Assembly: GCF_003574315.2 (NCBI RefSeq)
Contig: NZ_AP025739.1
Span: 2,232,001-2,296,000, forward strand
Source: Capsulimonas corticalis
GTDB lineage: Bacteria > Armatimonadota > Armatimonadia > Armatimonadales > Capsulimonadaceae
Direction: 5' to 3'
Length of the DNA: 64,000 nt
The notes under the pieces: model-generated
Seen by the model: the letters and a program-made list of their open reading frames with translations, nothing else
Database searches by the model: none
What the model was told of the DNA's origin: nothing
Position numbers and translations under genes: made by a program
In this document: positions 8,175 through 14,933 of the stretch, piece after piece
Numbering within the stretch: the first letter of the stretch is position 1
Layout of the letters: every line of letters starts with the position of its first letter

Positions 8175-9485
8175 ATGACTCTCATGGACACACCTATCAC
8201 CCGTCACTCGCCGCCCTCCCACCGCCGTAAGATCTTTCTCGGAACGGTGATCGTGTTCGGCTGCCTTGCCGTGGCCGCCGTTCTTGTCGTCGCCAATCTG
8301 GAGGCCGATCCACGCATCTCCATTCCGACCCCCGTACTTCCCTCGCCGAACGCCTACGACGACTACGCCCGCGCCACGGCGCTGATCAAAGATCCGGATA
8401 AGATTGACGACTGGGCAAAACAAAACGCTGGGAAGACGACCCTGACGCCGACTGAGGCGCAGCAGCAAATCCTGCGCGACAACGCGCTGGCGCTCGCGGC
8501 GTTTCAGGAGGGCCTGGCGCATTCATACCTTACTCCTCCCATCCGGTCCTTCAAAACGGAATATTCGGGTTTGGCCCTGGACCGGCGCTTCGCGCGTCTG
8601 CTATTGCTTGACGCGCGGATGCAGGCGGCCCAGGGCGATTGGGGCGCGTCGGCGCGGATCAGCCTGGACGGCTTGAAGCTGGGGAGTGACCTTCCGCGCG
8701 GCGCTCCGATGCTCCCTCTGCTTGTGGGGATTGCCGTGAACGCCATTTCCCGAAGGCCGCTGCGGACTGCTATTGGCCATCTGAGCCTTCCAGAAACGCG
8801 GGCCGCCTTAGCTCGCCTGCAAGCGATCGACGCCAATTCGACGCCGCTCGCGCAAACGTTCCGAGAGGAGAAATGGACAGGGCAGGCGGGTCTGATGGAA
8901 ACCTACCGCCAGAAGAATTGGCGCACGCAGTTTTTCACTCTTGCCGGCGGCGGCGATGAGGGGGAGCAGAAGCCGCCCTTGGCCGCCCGGATGTCCGCAT
9001 ACTTAACGAGCAAACGCCGTATCATGGACGATTACACATATTACATGGATTCCATCGTCGCCGATGTCGACGCCCGCCGGCCGATCGGGCCTTTGTCTCC
9101 CGCGCACAGCGACCTTTATCTAGAGATCCTGGCGCCCGTATTCTCCAGCGTGGACATCAAATACAACCAGGATCGCACGCAAAACGCCTTTCTCGAAGTC
9201 GAGCTCGCCTTGCGCGCCTACCAATTGCAGCATCACGCCTATCCCGAAAGCCTCGCAGCTTTGACTCCAACCCTGATCCCAAACGTCCCCGCCGATCCGT
9301 TTGCGCCGACCCATTCGCTGAATTACCGAAAGGAAGGCGCTTCCTACCGGCTCTACAGCGTTGGTCCCGACGGCGTGGACGACGGCGGCAAAGCGATTGA
9401 AGATCCCACACGGTCGGATGAACACTTCCGACATATCGTTCAGGCCGACAGCAAAGGCGACATCGTTGCGGGCGTGAATCTTTGA
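8175..9485 (+). CDS. Membrane-anchored protein with GspG/pilin-like C-terminal segment
   Basis: A 436-residue protein with one N-terminal transmembrane helix (IFLGTVIVFGCLAVAAVLVV) and a long helical extracytoplasmic domain. The C-terminal 100 residues contain ALRAYQLQHHAYPESLAALTP, VPADPF and YSVGPDGVDDGG. This is the pattern at the C-terminus of type II secretion pseudopilins such as GspG, where the Asp-rich loop binds calcium. Similar 'orphan' proteins occur in Planctomycetes and Armatimonadota. There is no N-terminal prepilin cleavage motif, so it is not itself a pseudopilin. Function unknown. Confidence 0.65.
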   Translation: MTLMDTPITRHSPPSHRRKIFLGTVIVFGCLAVAAVLVVANLEADPRISIPTPVLPSPNAYDDYARATALIKDPDKIDDWAKQNAGKTTLTPTEAQQQILRDNALALAAFQEGLAHSYLTPPIRSFKTEYSGLALDRRFARLLLLDARMQAAQGDWGASARISLDGLKLGSDLPRGAPMLPLLVGIAVNAISRRPLRTAIGHLSLPETRAALARLQAIDANSTPLAQTFREEKWTGQAGLMETYRQKNWRTQFFTLAGGGDEGEQKPPLAARMSAYLTSKRRIMDDYTYYMDSIVADVDARRPIGPLSPAHSDLYLEILAPVFSSVDIKYNQDRTQNAFLEVELALRAYQLQHHAYPESLAALTPTLIPNVPADPFAPTHSLNYRKEGASYRLYSVGPDGVDDGGKAIEDPTRSDEHFRHIVQADSKGDIVAGVNL

Positions 9486-9510
9486 GGATCCACGCCCGTC
9501 GCTTGCCCGG

Positions 9511-9870
9511 CTATTCCCAGCAGCTGACTTCGATTAAGACGCCGCCGAGCGCTTCGAGATAGAACCCGAAGCTTCCATGGACGGGGCCAGGCTCGCGCGG
9601 CGCAAAGCCTCCGGTCTGGAGCTTATGATAGAGCTTCCAGACATGCGCCTGATCCGGCTGGAAGAATCCAACATGGAAGCCTTTGGGATAGACCGGCTTC
9701 TCGCTGGTCAGCCTGCTGACGGTGAGGACAAAGTTACCCTCGTCGATCATGACCGTAAGCGGCGGCCGATCCTTCTCCTCCAGCACGCGAAAATCAAAGT
9801 ACGTTTCGAAGAAGTTTTTGGCCTCGGTCACATCGCGGACCGAGAGGTTCAGGTGATTGAGTGTCATCAT
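9511..9870 (-). CDS. VOC (glyoxalase/bleomycin-resistance) family protein
   Basis: A 119-residue single VOC domain. It begins LNHLNLSVRDVTEAKNFFE, has the central EEKDRPPLTVMIDEGNFVLTV strand region, and ends with FYLEALGGVLIEVSCWE, where the final Glu is a usual metal ligand. VOC proteins bind a divalent metal and act on small molecules (glyoxalase I, dioxygenases, resistance proteins). The start region is peculiar: a 25-bp unit carrying the Shine-Dalgarno and double ATG is perfectly duplicated (9854-9903). The downstream copy of the unit, read on the minus strand, gives the in-frame start at 9870. Confidence 0.85.
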   Translation of the reverse strand: MMTLNHLNLSVRDVTEAKNFFETYFDFRVLEEKDRPPLTVMIDEGNFVLTVSRLTSEKPVYPKGFHVGFFQPDQAHVWKLYHKLQTGGFAPREPGPVHGSFGFYLEALGGVLIEVSCWE

Positions 9871-9903
9871 GGCTCCTTTGATTGAGTGTCATCATGGCTC
9901 CTT
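9854..9903 (-). repeat. Perfect 25-bp tandem duplication of a translation start site
   Basis: Units 9854-9878 and 9879-9903 are identical. Read on the minus strand, each contains AAGGAGCC followed by ATGATGACACTC. The gene therefore has two consecutive ribosome sites and start codons, and because 25 is not a multiple of three the upstream copy initiates in a different frame from the VOC protein. Such a change suggests a recent slippage event that could dampen or alter expression. Confidence 0.9.
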
Positions 9904-10054
9904 GGGTATAGGAAACGATGAGGAACTTCGGCGTCAGACGTCCATGGAAATAATGTCCACGCATGCTCGGCGCCAGTCCCTCAGTCGACGGCGGCAGACG
10001 TGAAAACGCCTGCGCGATCGCTGTGGGTACTCACGCTTGCGCATGGAACAAAGA

Positions 10055-10108
10055 CCTCTCGGGAGATCGAGAGGATGACTGGGGCTTACCAAGCCAGTCC
10101 ACCTTTTT
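10055..10108 (+). terminator. Two adjacent hairpins with a T-tract upstream of the AbiE-like operon
   Basis: CCTCTC at 10055-10060 pairs with GAGAGG at 10069-10074. A second stem spans 10077-10099 (GACTGG...CCAGTC with a short loop) and is followed by TTTTT at 10104-10108. This resembles a factor-independent terminator reading rightwards and would insulate the AbiE-like promoter at 10149. The rest of 9904-10148 shows no gene. Confidence 0.5.
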
Positions 10109-10148
10109 CAGCAGGGTTAGAATACTCTCAATCGATTCCTTCTGTCAA

Positions 10149-10177
10149 TTGACAAATAGGATTTTCATTGATATACT
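10149..10177 (+). promoter_or_regulatory. Near-consensus sigma70 promoter for the AbiE-like operon
   Basis: TTGACA at 10149-10154 and TATACT at 10172-10177 are separated by exactly 17 bases. Transcription would start near 10184, inside the palindromic operator and some 15 bases before the ATG at 10201. It is one of the clearest promoters in the window. Confidence 0.85.
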
Positions 10178-10179
10178 GG

Positions 10180-10199
10180 TTTTCACCACGTGGTGAAAA
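10180..10199. promoter_or_regulatory. Perfect 20-bp palindromic operator
   Basis: TTTTCACCAC (10180-10189) is followed directly by its reverse complement GTGGTGAAAA (10190-10199). The palindrome covers the predicted transcription start and abuts the ATG at 10201. AbiEi-type antitoxins are known to bind inverted repeats in their own promoter, so negative autoregulation by the downstream product is the natural reading; that link is inference. Confidence 0.8.
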
Positions 10200-10200
10200 T

Positions 10201-11271
10201 ATGATTGATAATGAAAATTATATGCGTGAAGTCGATGTCATTCCAGACGCTGCTTCCGCCTTGCAAAAATGCCTTCTGCAAATTGCGGAAGGACAGGTGG
10301 AATATCAGATATCCCCTAGACTTCCATCTGGATCGCGTCCTGATATTGTCGCATCGTTTATTCACGATCGGCGTATTACCGTAATTGGCGAAGTGAAAAA
10401 GAGCGGCGAGCCGAAATATGCGCGCGAGGCGTTTTATCAGCTTGAGCGCTATCATAGGGACATGCCGGAAGCTCAGACTGCATTTATCGCTCCTTATATC
10501 TCTCCGCAAACGGCGCGCCTTTGCCGGGACGAGAAGATCAGCTATATGGATCTTGCCGGTAACTGCCATTTCTCATTTCCTGGCGTTTACATTCATGTCG
10601 AAGGACAGACAAACCCTTTTGCACATTCGCGCTCGTTAAAATCGCTATATCAGCCGAAGGCGGAGAGGGTGCTGCGAGCTCTTCTGCATCATCATCCGAA
10701 GACCTGGAGACTACAGCGGTTAGCGGATGAAGTATCAGTAAGTATTGGCCAGACGCATAAGGTTAAGAGCTTTTTGATGGAGAAAGAATGGCTTGAGGAA
10801 ACTTCCGGCGGTGTGATACTGTCGCGTCCGAAGGATCTTCTTCGCGATTGGGCCTCACATTATCGCCTCAATAAGCATTCTCACATATTGAGGCATACCT
10901 TATCTGCTCTCAACTCATTTGAAAGGGACTTTACCAAGATTTGCCGTCAGAACGAAATCTCCGGCGCCGTCACTTCGCTCGCTGCGGCTTCCCACTATGC
11001 TCCTCACGCCTCTTATCAGCGTGTGACGGCCTTTGCTTTGGGAGATCTGACCGTCCTCGATTCTGCTTTGGAGCTTGAACCTGTGGAGTCTGGAGCGAAT
11101 ATCGCGCTTCTTATCCCTTATGACGAGGGCGTGTTTTATGGAGCGCGCGATGTTGACGGGGTGAAAATTACTTCACCGATACAAACTTATCTCGATCTTC
11201 AGGGCTTGGGCGGGCGCGCGGATGAGGCGGCGGAAATTCTTTACGAGCGGGAGATTGTCAATCGATGGTGA
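10201..11271 (+). CDS. AbiEi-like antitoxin/regulator: PD-(D/E)XK-like domain fused to winged helix
   Basis: A 356-residue protein. The first 140 residues carry a PD-(D/E)XK-like signature (RPDIVA with Asp48, then VIGEVKK with Glu64 and Lys66) and a conserved-looking DLAGNCHFSFPGVYIH strand pair. Residues about 153-200 form a winged helix (RVLRALLHHHPKTWRLQRLA). The C-terminal half is an alpha/beta domain as in AbiEi-type antitoxins of type IV toxin-antitoxin systems. The ATG at 10201 follows the 20-bp palindrome; no strong Shine-Dalgarno is present. The next gene overlaps by 7 bases. Base composition is clearly more AT-rich than the neighbours, suggesting horizontal transfer. Whether the PD-(D/E)XK residues cut DNA is unknown. 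Confidence 0.75.
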   Translation: MIDNENYMREVDVIPDAASALQKCLLQIAEGQVEYQISPRLPSGSRPDIVASFIHDRRITVIGEVKKSGEPKYAREAFYQLERYHRDMPEAQTAFIAPYISPQTARLCRDEKISYMDLAGNCHFSFPGVYIHVEGQTNPFAHSRSLKSLYQPKAERVLRALLHHHPKTWRLQRLADEVSVSIGQTHKVKSFLMEKEWLEETSGGVILSRPKDLLRDWASHYRLNKHSHILRHTLSALNSFERDFTKICRQNEISGAVTSLAAASHYAPHASYQRVTAFALGDLTVLDSALELEPVESGANIALLIPYDEGVFYGARDVDGVKITSPIQTYLDLQGLGGRADEAAEILYEREIVNRW

Positions 11272-12104
11272 ACACACGTTCTGACTATGAGCCGGAAGCT
11301 ATCCAAGCAGCTAAGCGTGTGCTATTGGAGATTGCATCTGTTTTTGAGAATGAACTCGATCATATCGTATTTGTCGGCGGGACAGCATGCTCATTACTGT
11401 TTTCACAGGATATAGAACCCCATGAGGGGACGATCGATGTTGATATGGCCTTAGATCCAGAGGCTTTAGCAGATTACGAGGATGATACGCTAGAGGAAAA
11501 GTTAATCTACGCAAATTACCAGCAGGTCGAAGGAAAGAAATTCCGATGGGATCGTCGTGTTCGCATCGATGGGCGTGTCATTTCGGTGATGGTCGAATTT
11601 CTCTCCGGAGAATATGATGGCGCTCGACGCTACTCAGAGGCTCGATCCGTTTAGGGGATATACGCGAGTGTACTGCGTGGCATGGATATTGCGTTTATTG
11701 ACCCGCGTAAAGTGAAGATCAGAGGACAGCTTCCCAGTGGCGCTTTGCATGAGGCCGATATCCAGGTTTGCTCTCCCGTCAGCTTGCTGGCGATGAAAGG
11801 CATTTCGATTCATGACAGGATTAAGGGCGCTGATAAAGACGCTGTAGACATTGACTATATACTGCGCCGCTATCCTGATGGTCTTACAGCGCTAGGGCGT
11901 GTGTTTAAGATGGATGCTTACTCTTCGGATGGACTGGTGCGGGAAGGACTTCAAGGTGTTGCGAAAGCATTTGAAACGTTGGAATCGATTGGCCCTGTGT
12001 CAGTGGCTTCACCAGATAGATATCCTAACTCCGAGGAGCGAGCGATTGTTCAGCAAGGAGCTTTTCTGCGGGCGCAGAGATTTCTTCGGTTGCTCAATTC
12101 ATAG
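11265..12104 (+). pseudogene. AbiEii-like nucleotidyltransferase toxin interrupted by an in-frame amber codon
   Basis: Two open segments, 11265-11654 (129 codons) and 11682-12104 (140 codons), lie in the same frame and are separated only by a TAG at 11652-11654 and nine codons. Reading through the TAG gives a 279-residue protein, a normal size for AbiEii/MNT-type toxins. The first part has the VGGTACSLL and GTIDVDM motifs (Gly-rich loop and Asp pair of the nucleotidyltransferase fold). The second has VCSPVSLLAMKGISIHDR and KDAVDIDYILRRYPDG, typical of the C-terminal half. No ribosome site precedes 11682. The simplest explanation is a single base change (for example CAG to TAG) that inactivates the toxin; suppression or separate translation cannot be excluded. 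Confidence 0.72.
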
Positions 12105-12129
12105 GCGTCGGCGCGCCTGTGAATTGAGC
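12092..12129. terminator. Hairpin between convergent genes after the AbiE-like operon
   Basis: GCTCAATTCA at 12092-12101 pairs perfectly with TGAATTGAGC at 12120-12129, and the inner AGGCG pairs with CGCCT. The stem includes the last codons and stop of the toxin gene. No T-tract follows, so termination is plausible but not certain; it could serve both convergent genes. Confidence 0.55.
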
Positions 12130-12136
12130 GCTTAAC

Positions 12137-12967
12137 CTAATTCGCCCGTTTGTGCGACAGGAGCCAGGGGAGCAGGCCGGGCTCGGCGTAGGCGTTGTCC
12201 CAGCTGTTGTGGCCGACGCCGGGGTATTCGCTGTAGCGGATATCGGCCTTGCGGGCGAGCAGGCTGGCGACGATCTGGCGTGATTCGGAGACGGGGACGG
12301 TCGGGTCGGCTTCGCCGTGGAAGTCCCAGATCGGGATGGCGGGGAGCGACTGAGCCAGCGCGGCATACGGGTCCTTTTCGGAAGCGGTGGTTTCCTCGGG
12401 GGCCGCGCCGACCCAGGCGGGGAAGACGACGCCGCCGCAGACCGGCGCGATGGCGGCCCAGCGGCTGGGGAATTTGCGCGCCATCTCCCATGAGCCGTAG
12501 CCGCCCAGGGATAAGCCCGTCAGATACACGCGGCGGGTATCGCCGTGAAACTCCGCGATGCACTGATCGAGCATCTTGAGCGTCAGCTCCTCGACCGCCG
12601 GCTGCGTCCAGCGCGTTTCCGGCTGCAATTGGGGACAGACGACAACGGCGGGAAAGTTGTCCACATCCTGCGCGATCAGCAGGCGCACGCCGTTCTTGGT
12701 CTGCTGCGCGCCGTCGGTCCCGCGCTCGCCGATGCCGTGCAGAAAGAGAATAACCGGCGGATTCGTTTTCCTGCTGAGATGCTTTGGAATAAAGACCTGA
12801 AACTTATAAGTGTTCGCGCCCATCGTGAGCGTGCGGCTGGCGAAAGGCACTTGATCGGGCGCCGCTGAGGCCGCGTGCGCCGATGGGGCCGCCTGGGCGG
12901 CGAGTGCGAGAACAACGATCGGCGCGAAGAGAAACGTTCGGACAAAACGACGGATCTTCATGGGCAA
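12137..12967 (-). CDS. Secreted alpha/beta-hydrolase (esterase / prolyl-oligopeptidase-like)
   Basis: A 276-residue protein with a signal peptide (about residues 1-32, ending AHAASA) and an alpha/beta-hydrolase fold. The nucleophile elbow is GLSLGGYGSWEMA, the oxyanion region is VILFLHGIGERGTDG, the acidic residue is in FHGEADPTVPV, and the catalytic His is in GVGHNSWDNAY. The family includes phospholipase/carboxylesterase and feruloyl-esterase-like exported enzymes (LpqC/PhaC-depolymerase-like). A TTG at 12967 has GGGAG at good spacing; an ATG two codons later (12961) is an alternative. It likely acts outside the cytoplasmic membrane on plant- or polymer-derived esters; the substrate is inference. 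Confidence 0.85.
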   Translation of the reverse strand: MPMKIRRFVRTFLFAPIVVLALAAQAAPSAHAASAAPDQVPFASRTLTMGANTYKFQVFIPKHLSRKTNPPVILFLHGIGERGTDGAQQTKNGVRLLIAQDVDNFPAVVVCPQLQPETRWTQPAVEELTLKMLDQCIAEFHGDTRRVYLTGLSLGGYGSWEMARKFPSRWAAIAPVCGGVVFPAWVGAAPEETTASEKDPYAALAQSLPAIPIWDFHGEADPTVPVSESRQIVASLLARKADIRYSEYPGVGHNSWDNAYAEPGLLPWLLSHKRAN

Positions 12968-13054
12968 GTGACGTGCTCCCTCGCAGAATGTGATTGGCGC
13001 CGCTTTGGACAGTACGGCTGCTGCTGCTTTTTCATTATACGCTCTTGACCGCGG

Positions 13055-13873
13055 CTATTCTCCGGTCTTAGACGCCAGCAATTTTAGGCGCCGCCGCGCG
13101 GCGGGGATATCCACGGCGAAGCCCTGCGTGAGCTCGCTGGAAAATTCTTCCGTCAGCACTGAGAGCGAGGCGAGGGGATTCGGCGCGTTCATGTTTTTGG
13201 CGGCGTCCGGAGTTAACAAGGGGCTTGGCGTCGGCGCCGTGTGTGGACGAGCGGGAGCGGCGCCGATCGCTCGCAGGGTTTCGGCGGTGATTTGGGCAAA
13301 GTTCCAGCGGGTGGCGACGCCGCCCCGGCTGAGAAACAGCGAATCCGGCGCGTCTTTGAGCACGCCGCAGTCATGCAGATCGCGAAGACATTCGTAGGCG
13401 CGGTCCGATTTCGGGACATCGGTAAACGCCTTGGGCGTCTTATCGACGGCCGGCGCGATCCCCGGCGTGCGGACTAACTCGTCCACGACGCAGTAGCAGC
13501 GATATATTTTCGCCGGCTGAGCGATCCAAGAAAACCTCGGAGGATGGGCGTCGACTTCGAACGGGCCGAAGATTTCCAGCTTCATTCGGCGCACGTCATT
13601 GATCCCGCTGAGACCGTTGAACCATCCCCATGTGCCCTTGACCACCATGAGGCCGCCCTCATTGCTCCACGTTCCCGTGATCTCCCGCCCGCTCATGCTC
13701 AGAGGAACGGAATGGAATGCGCCGCCGCGCTGGAAGACATAGCCTGAGCTGCCATCGGTGAATACGAATTGGCCCTCCGCCTGGATAATCTCCCCGGCGG
13801 ATTGATACTGTGTGGGAGCGACGATTTTGCGCGCCGTAACGGCAAGCAGGGCGCAGGCGGCGATGGCGTACAT
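13055..13873 (-). CDS. Exported protein with a partial S-layer-homology-like segment
   Basis: About 272 residues from the ATG at 13873, with AAAGGA at 10 bases upstream. A short hydrophobic N-terminus (MYAIAACALLAVTA) is probably a signal peptide. The middle is beta-rich with no recognised family. Around two-thirds along is an SLH-like stretch: AFTDVPKSDRAYECLRDL, then DCGVLKDAPDSLF and ATRWNFAQITAETLRA. This matches the 'F-DVP-hwA-eal-L---Gi' and 'TR-efA' pattern of one SLH repeat. A single degenerate repeat would bind weakly, if at all. It is divergent from the DUF692-like gene; a longer frame extends to 14005 but overlaps that gene. Confidence 0.6.
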   Translation of the reverse strand: MYAIAACALLAVTARKIVAPTQYQSAGEIIQAEGQFVFTDGSSGYVFQRGGAFHSVPLSMSGREITGTWSNEGGLMVVKGTWGWFNGLSGINDVRRMKLEIFGPFEVDAHPPRFSWIAQPAKIYRCYCVVDELVRTPGIAPAVDKTPKAFTDVPKSDRAYECLRDLHDCGVLKDAPDSLFLSRGGVATRWNFAQITAETLRAIGAAPARPHTAPTPSPLLTPDAAKNMNAPNPLASLSVLTEEFSSELTQGFAVDIPAARRRLKLLASKTGE

Positions 13874-13988
13874 GGAGGCGTTATCCTTTCGCGACGACGA
13901 TTTGAAACGATCCGGCGTATACTCACGGTAATAATACCAGCAGCGCGTCGCCGTCCATGAAAAACACCCTGGGCTCGGTCTCAATAAT

Positions 13989-14819
13989 ATGATGAAGCTC
14001 GCCATTAACTATTCGTCCGCCGCCGACGGTCTGGCTCGCGACGGTCTCCTGCCGGTCGATCTTTTCAAATGCCCGTCGCCGTTCGATACGGACGTGTCGG
14101 TGCATATGCCGGATCTGCTGGAGCGAGCGCGCGGGACGCGCCCGGTTTACGTCCATTTCCCGCTGTTCGCTGGAAACGGCAGTTTGCGCGATGTCGATTG
14201 GGATGGGATCGAGTCGGTCCTTGCGGAGACCGCGACGCCCTATGTGAACCTTCATTTGGAAACGAGGTCCGCCGATTTCCCCGGCGTTCCCGTGGATACG
14301 ACGGATCCCGCGCATCAAGAGCAAATCGCTGAGGCGCTGATCGCCGATGTGGCGCTGGCCGTGGCGCGGCTGGGCGCGGAGCGCGTGATTGTGGAGAACG
14401 TGGTGGCGCGGGGCAGCGTTCTGCGGCCGTGCATCGAACCGGGAGTGATCGCCCGGGTCGTGGAGGAAACGCGATGCGGCCTGCTGCTGGACACCGCTCA
14501 TGTGCGGCTAACAGCGGAAGAACTGGGTTTCGACGCGCGCGCATACATCGCCGCCCTGCCGCTGAGACAACTGCGTGAGCTGCATGTCACCGGCGCGCAG
14601 CCGCATGAGGGCGGGCGATTGCGCGACAGTATGCCGATGGGCGCCCAAGACTGGGATCTGCTGGAATATGTCCTGGCCAAGATACAGGGCGGACGCGCGG
14701 CGGAGCCGTGGTGCATGGCGCTGGAGTACGGCGGGGTGGGACCGGGCTTCGATTGGCGGAGCGATCCGCAGATCATCGCGGAGCAAACAAGCCGGCTGCG
14801 TCGCTTTGTGAAGACATAA
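13989..14819 (+). CDS. DUF692-like / xylose-isomerase-like TIM-barrel protein
   Basis: A 276-residue protein with a TIM-barrel pattern. It has VNLHLET, ERVIVENV, then CGLLLDTAHVRLTAEELGF and LPLRQLRELHVTG, and ends with WCMALEYGG. These blocks resemble the DUF692 family (multinuclear iron-dependent oxidases such as MbnB, which modify peptides) and the wider AP endonuclease/xylose isomerase superfamily. Metal ligands would come from the His, Asp and Glu residues of these strands. No precursor peptide or partner (DUF2063/MbnC-like) gene is adjacent, so a role in peptide modification is not supported by context. It ends at a strong terminator. Confidence 0.68.
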   Translation: MMKLAINYSSAADGLARDGLLPVDLFKCPSPFDTDVSVHMPDLLERARGTRPVYVHFPLFAGNGSLRDVDWDGIESVLAETATPYVNLHLETRSADFPGVPVDTTDPAHQEQIAEALIADVALAVARLGAERVIVENVVARGSVLRPCIEPGVIARVVEETRCGLLLDTAHVRLTAEELGFDARAYIAALPLRQLRELHVTGAQPHEGGRLRDSMPMGAQDWDLLEYVLAKIQGGRAAEPWCMALEYGGVGPGFDWRSDPQIIAEQTSRLRRFVKT

Positions 14820-14870
14820 CGGCGGCTCCCGTGATGATTTTACAAGAAATGGTGGAATGGGATGTTAAGA

Positions 14871-14916
14871 CAAATCGCCGTCCTCTCAATGAGAGGACGG
14901 CGATTTGACGTTTTTT
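14871..14916 (+). terminator. Factor-independent terminator
   Basis: A perfect 17-base stem (14871-14887 with 14891-14907) closes a 3-base loop and is followed within three bases by TTTTTT. It ends the DUF692-like transcript and separates it from the convergent S53 peptidase gene. Confidence 0.9.
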
Positions 14917-14933
14917 GTCGTTGCGATACGGAT

